DNA of 20,395 nt from Bacillota bacterium (lineage in GTDB: Bacteria; Bacillota; UBA4882; UBA8346). The notes below the pieces were generated by a model. It was given only the letters and a program-made list of their open reading frames with translations. It was not told the DNA's origin and did no database searches. Positions 6,614-15,025 of this stretch are shown here, piece by piece (positions within the stretch are counted from its first letter, which is position 1; each line of letters starts with the position of its first letter). Location of the stretch: the NCBI GenBank assembly GCA_023401925.1, contig JAEXDA010000009.1:1-20395 (forward strand), written 5' to 3'. A program made the position numbers and the translations under genes.

Positions 6614-7867
6614 TTATTCTTCCAGCAATTCTTTAACCCGTCTCTCCATATCTTTGAGTCCCTGATCCAACGGCTTTTGCCCGGTCATAATCAGGTTATG
6701 TTCTTCCTGCAAAGTCCGCTCAATTGCAGCAGATTGCGGATGTGGGGGAATCTCAGCCACCAGATTGGCAGTTTCAAGTGCAGTTTGAACTCCAGCAGGT
6801 AAAGATGGGTTTGCAGTAAAAGTTTGAAGTACAGCGGGATTTCTATAAGCCGGGAAAGTTCCAAAACTGGCAAGAATCTTGGCTCCTTTTTCCCCACCCA
6901 TAAAACTGATAAACTTCCAGGCCGCTTCTTTTTTGGTCGATTTAGCATTTATACCCGCGGTCGTCAGGACAGTGGCTGAAGAACCAGGTTTTTCTCCTGA
7001 CCAATGAGGCCCTTTGACGACGCCCCATTTCACATTATGTTTATCCATTAACAAAGAGGCGATATACCAAGTCCCCATATAAACCATACCCACTTTTCCG
7101 CTTTCAAAGAAAGCTCTGTAGTGGGTTTGGGTGGTCATAATCTCAGCAAGACTCATTAAGGATTTATCATTGTTTTGCATCTCTAAAAACAACTGATAAG
7201 CTGGTTTTAGGAACTTATATTTCCCTTCTACCAAAGATGTTTTCGTGGTAGGAAGAATGGTATTCATCACCTGACTTCTCCAGGAATGAAGGAAAAAACC
7301 CCAGGTCTTTTCGTTTCCACTGCCACTGGTAAGTTTTTTCGCCGTATCCCGCACTTGTTGCCAGGTCATGTCATTGGTGGGATATGGGATATGAAACTTA
7401 TCAAAGAGATCTTTGTTATAATATAGAATATAAATATCGCTTCGCCAAGGAAGCGCCATTAGCTTATTCTTTTCTTTTATTACGTTTAAAGCGGCACCAT
7501 AAGGTTTAGCATCAAATTTATACTTTTTTACGAATCCATCTAATGGTGCTAAATAGTTCCGGGTGATATAACCACCGTAATCCATGAAATTTTTAATGGC
7601 AAAAGCATCGATATCTTCTCCAGCGGCCAACATAACCGTCATTTTCTGTGAATACTCAGCATTGGAGATATCAATGATATCCACCTTGATATCCGGATTT
7701 TCCTTTTGAAACTCAGCAACTGCCGTTTGTAAATCCTTATTCATACTATAATCCCAGACCGCGTATTTAATCGTGGTCTGCGGTGCCGCCCAGCTACTGG
7801 TGTTTAATGTGCCTGATACAACAAGAACCAATAAAAAACAAAGAATCGAAACCCATGTTTTTCTCAT
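6614..7867 (-). CDS. Extracellular carbohydrate-binding protein of the GH88-linked ABC importer (SBP family 1)
   Basis: The 417-residue protein begins with a signal peptide (MRKTWVSILC, hydrophobic core, SWA/APQ cleavage site near residue 27) and then IKYAVWDYSMNKDLQTAVAEFQKENPDIKV, the usual opening of MalE/UgpB-type solute-binding proteins. GVVKGPHWSG and the NAKSTKKEAAWKFISFMGG stretch near the C-terminal half are also family-like. The only cysteine in the signal (residue 10) is not in a lipobox, so the mature protein should be free in a periplasm or secreted rather than lipid-anchored. GGGAGG lies about eight bases before the ATG at 7867. First gene of the importer-hydrolase operon and directly downstream of YesMN pair 1, its likely regulator. 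Ligand unknown; a glucuronic-acid-containing oligosaccharide is inferred from GH88 and the nearby glucuronidase. Confidence 0.92.
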   Translation of the reverse strand: MRKTWVSILCFLLVLVVSGTLNTSSWAAPQTTIKYAVWDYSMNKDLQTAVAEFQKENPDIKVDIIDISNAEYSQKMTVMLAAGEDIDAFAIKNFMDYGGYITRNYLAPLDGFVKKYKFDAKPYGAALNVIKEKNKLMALPWRSDIYILYYNKDLFDKFHIPYPTNDMTWQQVRDTAKKLTSGSGNEKTWGFFLHSWRSQVMNTILPTTKTSLVEGKYKFLKPAYQLFLEMQNNDKSLMSLAEIMTTQTHYRAFFESGKVGMVYMGTWYIASLLMDKHNVKWGVVKGPHWSGEKPGSSATVLTTAGINAKSTKKEAAWKFISFMGGEKGAKILASFGTFPAYRNPAVLQTFTANPSLPAGVQTALETANLVAEIPPHPQSAAIERTLQEEHNLIMTGQKPLDQGLKDMERRVKELLEE

Positions 7868-7887
7868 CGAAATACCTCCCTTTTGTT

Positions 7888-7916
7888 ATACTATTTATAT
7901 TTTAAACATGTTACAA
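7888..7916 (-). promoter_or_regulatory. Candidate promoter of the importer-hydrolase operon
   Basis: On the minus strand TTGTAA (7911-7916) and TAGTAT (7888-7893) are 17 bases apart, about 20 bases before the binding-protein ATG at 7867. Both hexamers match consensus at four of six positions, which fits a promoter that needs an activator such as the YesN-like regulator encoded upstream. The rest of the 7868-8098 gap shows no clear terminator after the regulator gene. Confidence 0.4.
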
Positions 7917-8098
7917 AATAATTAAAATGGGTTAAACCACAAAACCTTGTAATATTATCTTTATGAAGCAGCCAACGGGACCAGGGGTAATACTTTTTTA
8001 CGATTTCCGTTAATTTTTTTATCCGAGTAATTGCCGGACCAGCCCTTAACCCGAAGAATCATAATACCCGGAGTGCTTTAAAGTCTTGCTTTATCGCC

Positions 8099-9721
8099 TT
8101 AAAGTTGTTTGCCCGAAAATTCACTGGGAGTCATCCCGGTCACTTTCTTAAAAACTTTGCTAAAATAATAGGCATTCTGAAACCCAAGCAAGTCCGAGAT
8201 TTCATAAATCTTGGAATCGGTCTCCCGCAATAACTTTTTGGCTTTATCAATTTTAATTTCCGTCACATAATCGGTAAAACAAATCCCGGTATATTGTTTG
8301 AAGATAGTACTGAAGTAGCCCGGGCTTAAACTCAGCGCACCAGCAACCTCATTTAAACTGATTTCCGCCGGGAAGTGTTCCATAATATATTTCTTGGCTT
8401 TGGCGATTAAGCGGGAATTTTTTTGTTCTTCATTTTTGGATAGTTGTTGATAGAGGCCTTGTTCGATCCGATCAAGCCAATGGATAATCTCCGGCAAAGT
8501 ATTTAATGTAAGGATATTTTCATAGAGACTATTTTGATAGCCGATAATCTCTTTGAGGGCCGCGTCTTTAAAATCTGGTACTCCTCCAATTAAGTACGCC
8601 ATTTGAAAACAAACATCCAATGCTTGTGCCCTGGATATTCTCTGTTCATTTAAAACTAAGCTCATTCCCTTAAAAACGCTTTGGATGGCTTCCAAATCAT
8701 GCAATTCAATGGCTTTAGGGAGTATCTCTCTTAGTTCTGTGATATCGACTCGTTCTTGTTCTCCAATGATTTCCGGCACTTCAGCATAAAAAAGTACCGG
8801 CTGCAATCCTAAATATAAACAATGTTGAACCGCCTGGCAACATTCAAAATATGCCTGGGCAAGTTGATGATACCCTTGGTGTGGATTGCTGATACCAACG
8901 GAAACCGAAATATTGAAATATTGTTTTAATACTTGAATTAATCTTTCCCCAATGTTCATAGCTTTTTCCCGGTAAATCTTTGCCGCTACATTGGTATCGG
9001 CGGATAAAATAACGATAAACTCTCCCTGGTTCCAGGTGAAAGTATATCCCTTAAAAACATCATTTACAATTTCGTGGATCGTATTTAAAAAGGAATTTTC
9101 CAACAACCCAAACTCTTCCGTGTTATATTTATCAAGTCCGGCTAGATTATTCATCCGGATCAGGGCACATGCTAAATGAAGGGGATTGAGATCAATGCCG
9201 AGGTAATCAAGCTGTTGCTTAATCTCCTGTTGATTTTGGATGGGCCGATTGATCATCCGCTTGAAAAAGCCTTCCCTGAGCATTAAAATGTTTTCCCGTA
9301 AATTTTTTTCAAACCGTTCAGCTTCTCCGGAATTCCCCTTTTCCGTCAGTATTTTTTCCCTGACCACCGATAGCGTGTCGGCTAATATCTCCGGTTCCAA
9401 ATCCAACTTGATTAAATAGTCCTCCGCACCTAATTTCATGGCCTGTTTTACCAACTGAAACTCATCATAACTACTCAGAATGATAAATTTCGGTTTACAG
9501 CCGGTTTTGAAAACCGATTGCATCATTTCCAAACCATCCATCACCGGCATTTTGATGTCCGTGATCACGATATCAGGACTGTTTTTGATGATCAGATCCA
9601 ATCCGTTTTGACCATTTGTAGCCTCATCAAGGATCTCAAAACCAAGTTCCTTCCAGTTAAGCATGGATTTAAGACCCACCCTTACCAGAGCTTCATCGTC
9701 GATAATCGTTACTTTCAACAT
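8099..9721 (-). CDS. YesN-type response regulator with AraC-family DNA-binding domain (pair 1)
   Basis: The 540-residue protein has an N-terminal receiver domain (about 1-120): acidic pair Asp8/Asp9, phospho-acceptor Asp55 in VITDIKMP, SSYDEF near 83-88 and Lys105. Lys105 is followed by Leu rather than the usual Pro. A middle region (about 165-330) contains ISVSVGISNPHQGYHQL and AYFECCQAVQHC, the pattern of the degenerate linker domain common in YesN proteins. The last ~105 residues form two helix-turn-helix motifs of the AraC type (EISLNEVAGALSLSPGYFST; YEISDLLGFQNAYYFSKVF) ending TPSEF. It should be phosphorylated by the sensor encoded 70 bases upstream and activate sugar-uptake genes, most simply the operon starting at 7867. 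The ribosome binding site at the chosen ATG is weak (GGTGATGGTGA). Confidence 0.95.
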   Translation of the reverse strand: MLKVTIIDDEALVRVGLKSMLNWKELGFEILDEATNGQNGLDLIIKNSPDIVITDIKMPVMDGLEMMQSVFKTGCKPKFIILSSYDEFQLVKQAMKLGAEDYLIKLDLEPEILADTLSVVREKILTEKGNSGEAERFEKNLRENILMLREGFFKRMINRPIQNQQEIKQQLDYLGIDLNPLHLACALIRMNNLAGLDKYNTEEFGLLENSFLNTIHEIVNDVFKGYTFTWNQGEFIVILSADTNVAAKIYREKAMNIGERLIQVLKQYFNISVSVGISNPHQGYHQLAQAYFECCQAVQHCLYLGLQPVLFYAEVPEIIGEQERVDITELREILPKAIELHDLEAIQSVFKGMSLVLNEQRISRAQALDVCFQMAYLIGGVPDFKDAALKEIIGYQNSLYENILTLNTLPEIIHWLDRIEQGLYQQLSKNEEQKNSRLIAKAKKYIMEHFPAEISLNEVAGALSLSPGYFSTIFKQYTGICFTDYVTEIKIDKAKKLLRETDSKIYEISDLLGFQNAYYFSKVFKKVTGMTPSEFSGKQL

Positions 9722-9791
9722 TCACCATCACCCACTCTTCATTGATGCTCTAAAAACTAACTTATCCCGCCGGATTTCGGAGACAATCCCT

Positions 9792-11576
9792 TTATTCTTC
9801 CAAGGGTATTTTTAGATAAACTTTGGTATATTCACCAACCACACTTTGAATGGTTAAACCCCACTCGGAACCATAGGTCAGTTTAAGCCGTTCCGCTACA
9901 TTTTGGACTCCAATCCCTGATAAGCCTCTGTTTTTCTTGGATGGGGTTTTTATCAGAACCGATTCTATTTGCTCCGCAGTCATGCCAACTCCATCATCTT
10001 CCACACAAATTAATAAGGAACCTAGCGGATTTGTAATATGAATGACAATACTGCCGGCATCTTTTTTGGGTTCAATCCCGTGAAATATTGCATTTTCGAC
10101 AATCGGCTGCAAGGTAAATTTAATAATCTTGTATCTTAATAAATCCTGGCTTTCTAGAGCATAATCCAGTTTAATCTTTCCCTTGTAACGGATGTTTTGA
10201 ATATATACGTAATCATTCAACAAAGCGATCTCCTGGGAGAGAGCTATTTTTTCCGTACTGTCCTTGGAAAGATTCATAATCAATCGTCCAAGAGCCGTAA
10301 CCATCTCGCGAATCCCATCGGCTTTTTGAATGGTAGCCATTAACTTCAATGAGTTGAGGGTATTATATAAAAAATGTGGATTTACCTGATACTGAAGCAT
10401 CTCAAGTTCCAGCCGACGTTTTTCCTGTTCATCGGCGATTACTTGATGTAAAAGGTTTTTAATATTTACGGCCATTTCATTAATGCTCTTCCCTAATATC
10501 CCCAACTCATCCTGACCTTCAATCGATGGATTGCCATTAAAATCGCCTTCGGCTATCGCCCTCGTTTGTCGGAGCAATTTCGTAAGGGGATGAACGAGAT
10601 GGCTTGACAGGTAAACCGTTAAAAGGGAAGTGAAAATGAAACTAGATAATAAAATCAGTAAGGTAATGGAAAGGAGCATTCTTTTTTCCCGATTTAATTC
10701 GGCTGTCGATAAAATTTTAATAATACTCCAGCCTGTTAATTTCGACTTATTAAAAGTCACAACCCGGGTTCTACCCTGGATCTTCATATGGATATTCCCC
10801 GGTGTGGTCTGTTTTAAAATAAAGCCAATATAGGAAAGCTTGCTTACACTTTGACCAATATTGGAGTTATCATTATGATAAACACAATATCCTCTTGAGT
10901 CTACCATTAGTAGTGTTTCATCCTGCTTAATCTCATAATTTTTTAACATATCCGCGATCAGTGAAGTTCTAAAACCAATCATTTGCCACCCGATTACCTG
11001 GTTTTTGAAATAATGCTTAATCGGCCGAACCATCGGCAGGATATATTGGGAATTGGTAATCGTGGCAGGATTTCTGACAATCCCATACCAATGTTTCTTC
11101 CCTCCCATCGCTAGGCCTTCCTTAAACCAGTCTTGTTGGACAAGCGCGGTTCTATCAACCGCAGCCCCATCGTCACCGGCCCGAAAATCCATTCCATTTC
11201 TACCGCTGATTAAGAGGGATGAAACATAAATTCCAACTGCCATATTGTTTAATAATTGATAATCAATGAAGTCCCGGAAATCATTCAAGGTCGGATCAAA
11301 TTGTTGTTTGAAATAATTTCTAGTCAAAATCTTATCCAGGCTCAAATTCACAAAAATCTGGTCTGAAAACTGTCCGGCATTGGCTAACTGTTTATCAATC
11401 ATCTCCATGGAATAGCTTAATTCGCTGACCGAGGTGTCGATTAAATTTTTTTCCGCATTGTATTGTGAAACCTTGTAATAAAAATAGCTGATGATGATGG
11501 AAGGCACAATCGTTATAAGTAAAAAATAAAGAATCAGTTTGCTTTTGAGACTTTTGGGGGAGTGGAAATGAATCAT
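9792..11576 (-). CDS. YesM-type sensor histidine kinase (pair 1)
   Basis: The 594-residue membrane sensor has a first helix near 14-34, an extracytoplasmic sensing region of about 260 residues (Cache-like, inferred from size and position), a second helix near 300-324, HAMP near 325-378 (LVHPLTKLLRQTRAIAEGDF), then the His_kinase region with QVNPHFLYNTLNSL; phospho-acceptor His401. The ATPase domain shows the N box QPIVENAIFHG (490-500), DDGVGM (527-532) and GLSGIGVQNVAERL (551-564). It presumably senses an extracellular sugar or binding-protein complex and phosphorylates the 8099-9721 regulator. AAGGAGC precedes the ATG at 11576. It is transcribed divergently from the beta-glucuronidase, with a 380-base shared intergenic region. 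Confidence 0.95.
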   Translation of the reverse strand: MIHFHSPKSLKSKLILYFLLITIVPSIIISYFYYKVSQYNAEKNLIDTSVSELSYSMEMIDKQLANAGQFSDQIFVNLSLDKILTRNYFKQQFDPTLNDFRDFIDYQLLNNMAVGIYVSSLLISGRNGMDFRAGDDGAAVDRTALVQQDWFKEGLAMGGKKHWYGIVRNPATITNSQYILPMVRPIKHYFKNQVIGWQMIGFRTSLIADMLKNYEIKQDETLLMVDSRGYCVYHNDNSNIGQSVSKLSYIGFILKQTTPGNIHMKIQGRTRVVTFNKSKLTGWSIIKILSTAELNREKRMLLSITLLILLSSFIFTSLLTVYLSSHLVHPLTKLLRQTRAIAEGDFNGNPSIEGQDELGILGKSINEMAVNIKNLLHQVIADEQEKRRLELEMLQYQVNPHFLYNTLNSLKLMATIQKADGIREMVTALGRLIMNLSKDSTEKIALSQEIALLNDYVYIQNIRYKGKIKLDYALESQDLLRYKIIKFTLQPIVENAIFHGIEPKKDAGSIVIHITNPLGSLLICVEDDGVGMTAEQIESVLIKTPSKKNRGLSGIGVQNVAERLKLTYGSEWGLTIQSVVGEYTKVYLKIPLEE

Positions 11577-11956
11577 GTTTGCTCCTTACGAAAGGTTAAA
11601 CCTAATGTCTTCACCAATTAGAGCTGTTTGTCAAAATCTTTCATCCAAATTTACATATTGTTCATTTAATTTCATTCTTTTGGGAATTAATCCTCCTACT
11701 TTATCTGTATCCCGCCTCTTTTTTATCACCCGATTCTACTATTATGAAAAAAATAATACTTATCTGAAGGAATTTCATTTTTATTTTTTAGTCCCTATTC
11801 TATAATTAGTATATTATTTAAAACGTGATAGGATTCAGCCCGAAAGGTGATTAAGAATCATCTTATTTTAATTCCGGAATCTCCAGATCTGACTCCAGTT
11901 AAAAGGCTAAATCCATAAAACAATACCTTGCTATTATAATTTCGAGGAGAACTGCA
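11577..11956. promoter_or_regulatory. Divergent intergenic region between sensor kinase 1 and beta-glucuronidase
   Basis: This AT-rich 380-base gap must contain the start signals for both genes. TATAAT occurs on the plus strand at 11801-11806, with a poor -35 (TTTTTA) 17 bases upstream. A second TATAAT at 11935-11940 is too close to the glucuronidase ribosome binding site to be a normal -10. Near-direct repeats GTGATAGGATTC (11825-11836) and GTGATTAAGAATC (11847-11859) are spaced 22 bases, two helical turns, as expected for AraC-type regulators. No RNA gene or convincing small ORF was seen here. Confidence 0.4.
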
Positions 11957-13729
11957 ATGGCTGATCATACAAATAATTTCGTATTCAATATTCATGACAA
12001 TGATTATAATTTTCCTTACTTACAAAAAATGATCAATCATCGTACGATGATCTTTGATCGAGGTCGCCAGAAAGAATCCCTGAATGGCCAATGGCATTTC
12101 GGTGTTGACCAATACGATACTTGCATCCGCTCCAAATGGTATGAAGAGAAATATCGGGACCCGGGCGGACGCCAATTACCGGTTGACTACAGTTTTGACG
12201 CCTGGGAGAAAATTACCGTTCCAGCATGCTGGAACATGCAACAAGATCGACTTTTCTTATATGAAGGCAGTGCTGTTTATACCCGCACCTTTCAATATCT
12301 CAATCATGGAGAGAAAAAAATTTTTCTCAAATTCGGCGCAGTGAACTATGAGGCCAAACTTTTTTTGAATCGTAAATACCTCGGTATGCATAAAGGCGGT
12401 TCGACACCTTTCTTTGTCGAATTAACCGCTGAATTGGAAGCTACCAATCGTTTGTTGGTTGTTGTCAATAACACTCGAAACCGTGATAATGTCCCCAATG
12501 ATAATACCGACTGGTTTAATTATGGTGGCATTTATCGGGATGTTGAGTTAATTCGTTTACCGGAATCTTTTATTCAGGATTTCAAAATTAATCTGGTTCC
12601 TGATACCGGCTTTCAAACAGTTCAGGCCCAACTGAAAGTCGCAGGAAGTATTCAATCTGGTGAAGCGCTCCTATCAATCCCCGAACTTGGCATCCAAACT
12701 AAAATTAAAGTAGAAAACGGTAAGGGCAGTATCACTTTTGATACAAAGCCAGAATTGTGGTCGCCAGAAAACCCAAAATTATATACAATAATTCTGTCGT
12801 TTCAAGACGATACCGTTCAAGATCAAGTCGGTTTTCGGGAAATCAAAGTGAAAGGGACTCAAATCGTCTTAAACGGAAATCCCATTTTCCTGAAAGGGAT
12901 CTCTTGCCATGAGGAAAGTGTCAAAAACGGCAAAGCCCTTACGTGTGAAGAGATTATTGAAAATATCCATTTGGCAAAAGAATTACATTGTAACTATATC
13001 CGGCTCGCCCATTACCCCCATACCGAAAAAGCTGCCCAAATTGCTGATGAATTGGGAATTATGCTTTGGGAAGAGATTCCTGTCTATTGGGCTATTGAGT
13101 TTGAAAACAAGGAAACTTATCTTGATGCTGAGAATCAATTAATCGAACTCATTACCCGTGATTATAACCGGGCCAGTGTCATTATATGGTCTGTAGGAAA
13201 TGAAAATGCGGATACCGATGCCAGGCTTCACTTTATGAGTTCCCTGGCTCAAAAAGTTAAAGAATTAGACTCAGTGCGGCTAGTATCTGCTGCTTGTCTG
13301 GTTGATCACACCAATCTTAGAATTGCTGATCGTTTAGCTGAAGATTTGGATATTATCGGATTTAACGAATATTACGGATGGTATGAACCGGATTTTTCCA
13401 AGTTAATCAAAATTTTTGAAAACAGCAAGTCGAACAAACCGGTTATTATTTCTGAATTCGGGGCCGATGCCCGTGCCGGATCCCGTGGAACATCTGATGA
13501 TCTGGAAACAGAGGATTGTCAATTGGCTATCTATCAGAAGCAATTGGCAACTATCGCTCAAATAAGTTATGTCAAAGGTATCAGTCCTTGGATACTTTAT
13601 GATTTCCGGTGCCCGCGCCGCCTGCATGAATTACAAAATTATTACAATATCAAAGGATTGTTATCAGGAGACAAGACTTACCGGAAAGCTGCCTTTTTTG
13701 AAATCCAACGTTTTAATAAAGAGCCCTAA
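11957..13729 (+). CDS. uidA: GH2 beta-glucuronidase
   Basis: The 590-residue cytoplasmic enzyme (no signal peptide) hydrolyses beta-D-glucuronides. Domain order is that of GH2: a sugar-binding jelly roll (about 40-200, with TDWFNYGGIYRDV), an immunoglobulin-like domain (about 205-300) and a TIM barrel (about 300-590). Acid/base Glu416 lies in WSVGNE and nucleophile Glu500 in VIISEFGAD. GFNEYYGWY (468-476) matches the active-site tyrosine block of E. coli GusA. Asn564-Ile-Lys566 gives the N-x-K motif that holds the glucuronate carboxylate and distinguishes glucuronidases from galactosidases; the positions nearly coincide with Asn566/Lys568 of the E. coli enzyme (603 residues). GAGGAGA precedes the ATG. 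It is the only plus-strand gene and lies between two YesM/YesN pairs. The NxK motif makes beta-galactosidase unlikely; galacturonidase activity within GH2 cannot be excluded. Confidence 0.93.
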   Translation: MADHTNNFVFNIHDNDYNFPYLQKMINHRTMIFDRGRQKESLNGQWHFGVDQYDTCIRSKWYEEKYRDPGGRQLPVDYSFDAWEKITVPACWNMQQDRLFLYEGSAVYTRTFQYLNHGEKKIFLKFGAVNYEAKLFLNRKYLGMHKGGSTPFFVELTAELEATNRLLVVVNNTRNRDNVPNDNTDWFNYGGIYRDVELIRLPESFIQDFKINLVPDTGFQTVQAQLKVAGSIQSGEALLSIPELGIQTKIKVENGKGSITFDTKPELWSPENPKLYTIILSFQDDTVQDQVGFREIKVKGTQIVLNGNPIFLKGISCHEESVKNGKALTCEEIIENIHLAKELHCNYIRLAHYPHTEKAAQIADELGIMLWEEIPVYWAIEFENKETYLDAENQLIELITRDYNRASVIIWSVGNENADTDARLHFMSSLAQKVKELDSVRLVSAACLVDHTNLRIADRLAEDLDIIGFNEYYGWYEPDFSKLIKIFENSKSNKPVIISEFGADARAGSRGTSDDLETEDCQLAIYQKQLATIAQISYVKGISPWILYDFRCPRRLHELQNYYNIKGLLSGDKTYRKAAFFEIQRFNKEP

Positions 13730-13834
13730 AATCAAACGTAATAAATAACTAATTCTTTCTCATTAAAGACTAAGTCAATCCCACCTAAGTTGATTAACGA
13801 ACGATTTCGAAAAAAATCAATTCTATTGGGTAAA
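13730..13834. other. Convergent gap between glucuronidase and response regulator 2
   Basis: This 105-base region separates two converging genes. The best symmetrical element is TTGATT...AATCAA, with an inner CGA/TCG pair and an A7 run, at about 13791-13821; it would be at most a weak terminator. No GC-rich terminator is present, so transcripts may overlap. Confidence 0.3.
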
Positions 13835-15025
13835 TTAGTTTCCTTTATGATACTCGGATGGAACAAACCCAGTATATTTTTTAAATAACTGGCTGAAATA
13901 CTGCGGATTATTTCCATATCCAACCTGCCGGGCTACTTCACATACTCGGTTATCATCTATCAATAATTCCTTGGCTTTTTCCATTCGAATTCTCGTCAAA
14001 TAATGGGAAAACTTTTCCCCGGTTTCTTTCAAAAACAATTTACTCATATAGCCCTCATTCATGAAAAGCACTTTTGATGCCAACCATTTCAAGGACAACT
14101 CTTCATTGGCGATATTCTCATGAATTTGTTTGATGACGAGATGAATCAATTTACTATATGTGAGCGTCGAATGGAATGAATGTTCCAACGAGTCATGCAA
14201 ATATTCCGCGACTTCTCTGTAAAGCAGTGGAATATTTTTGAAATAATCGATTTTACTATACGCTACCAAGATCTCATTTGCAAATTGCAACAACGCAACC
14301 TTCTTTATATGATGAATTTGATCAATAAGTTCTCCTTCAGCCACCAAGTCAACTAATTGTATGATCTGGTTATTTTCAAGGATACTGTAATATCTATGTT
14401 CCCCCATTTCATTATCGATTACCTGTTTAAACTTTGGCATTATTTCACTGATGGTTTCACCTTGAAACTGAAATAAAACTAACCGCAAACGCTGGTTTTC
14501 AATATCAAACTCTTCGAATAATTCTTGATACTCATTCTTAAACTCATTACGACCTATTATATAATCACGTAAAAACTCTTCCTTGACTCTTGGCAAGATG
14601 ATATCGAGAATCTCCTGATTCTTTTTATTACTCGCTTCCTTTTCCTCTTGATCCTGAAGCTCTTTTTTAATTTCCTCCAGCGTCTCAAGAATCTTTTTTT
14701 CATTACAGGGTTTCAACAAGTAATGTTTCACACCGTAATGCATGGCTTGTTTGGCCAGTTCGAATTCTCCATAACCCGATAACACCACGAACTGCATATC
14801 CGGGAATTCATTTTTTACCTTGGCAATCAAATCGAGTCCATTTAAACCCGGCATCTTAATATCGGTGACTAAGATTTGCGGCGGTTCCTGAATCACCATA
14901 GCAAAGGCTTCGATTCCGTTCCGAGCAGTACCAATCAAAGAAAAACCTTGGGATTCCCAATCGACAACTGCAGCGATTCCTTCCCGGATCATTTGTTCAT
15001 CATCAACCAATAGCACTTTATACAT
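13835..15025 (-). CDS. YesN-type response regulator with AraC-family DNA-binding domain (pair 2)
   Basis: The 396-residue protein starts MYKVLLVDDE: acidic pair Asp8/Asp9, phospho-acceptor Asp55 in VTDIKMPG, SGYGEF near 83-88, and Lys105-Pro106 in YLLKPC form a complete receiver domain. The last ~105 residues hold the AraC-type double helix-turn-helix (LSLKWLASKVLFMNEGYMS; VCEVARQVGYGNNPQYFSQL) ending VPSEYH. I chose ATG 15025 rather than an upstream start at 15112 because the receiver core begins directly there and GGGGAGGG lies just upstream. The start overlaps the last eight bases of the kinase gene, so the pair is translationally coupled. It is shorter than regulator 1, with a reduced linker. 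Likely targets are nearby sugar genes, including the convergent glucuronidase or the second transporter, but no site can be proven. Confidence 0.94.
   Translation of the reverse strand: MYKVLLVDDEQMIREGIAAVVDWESQGFSLIGTARNGIEAFAMVIQEPPQILVTDIKMPGLNGLDLIAKVKNEFPDMQFVVLSGYGEFELAKQAMHYGVKHYLLKPCNEKKILETLEEIKKELQDQEEKEASNKKNQEILDIILPRVKEEFLRDYIIGRNEFKNEYQELFEEFDIENQRLRLVLFQFQGETISEIMPKFKQVIDNEMGEHRYYSILENNQIIQLVDLVAEGELIDQIHHIKKVALLQFANEILVAYSKIDYFKNIPLLYREVAEYLHDSLEHSFHSTLTYSKLIHLVIKQIHENIANEELSLKWLASKVLFMNEGYMSKLFLKETGEKFSHYLTRIRMEKAKELLIDDNRVCEVARQVGYGNNPQYFSQLFKKYTGFVPSEYHKGN

Noticed and set aside
11577..11760. Short minus-strand frame VIKKRRDTDKVGG... ending NLDERF in the divergent region
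   Set aside because: AGGAGG is present, but about 16 bases from the only ATG, and the GTG start has no ribosome binding site. It is more likely untranslated leader of the kinase.
11935..11940. TATAAT directly ahead of the glucuronidase as its -10
   Set aside because: Transcription would start inside the ribosome binding site (about 11943-11948), and there is no -35 at the right distance.
13732..13923. 63-residue minus-strand ORF at the convergent gap
   Set aside because: It overlaps the end of response regulator 2 in another frame, has no ribosome binding site and resembles no protein.
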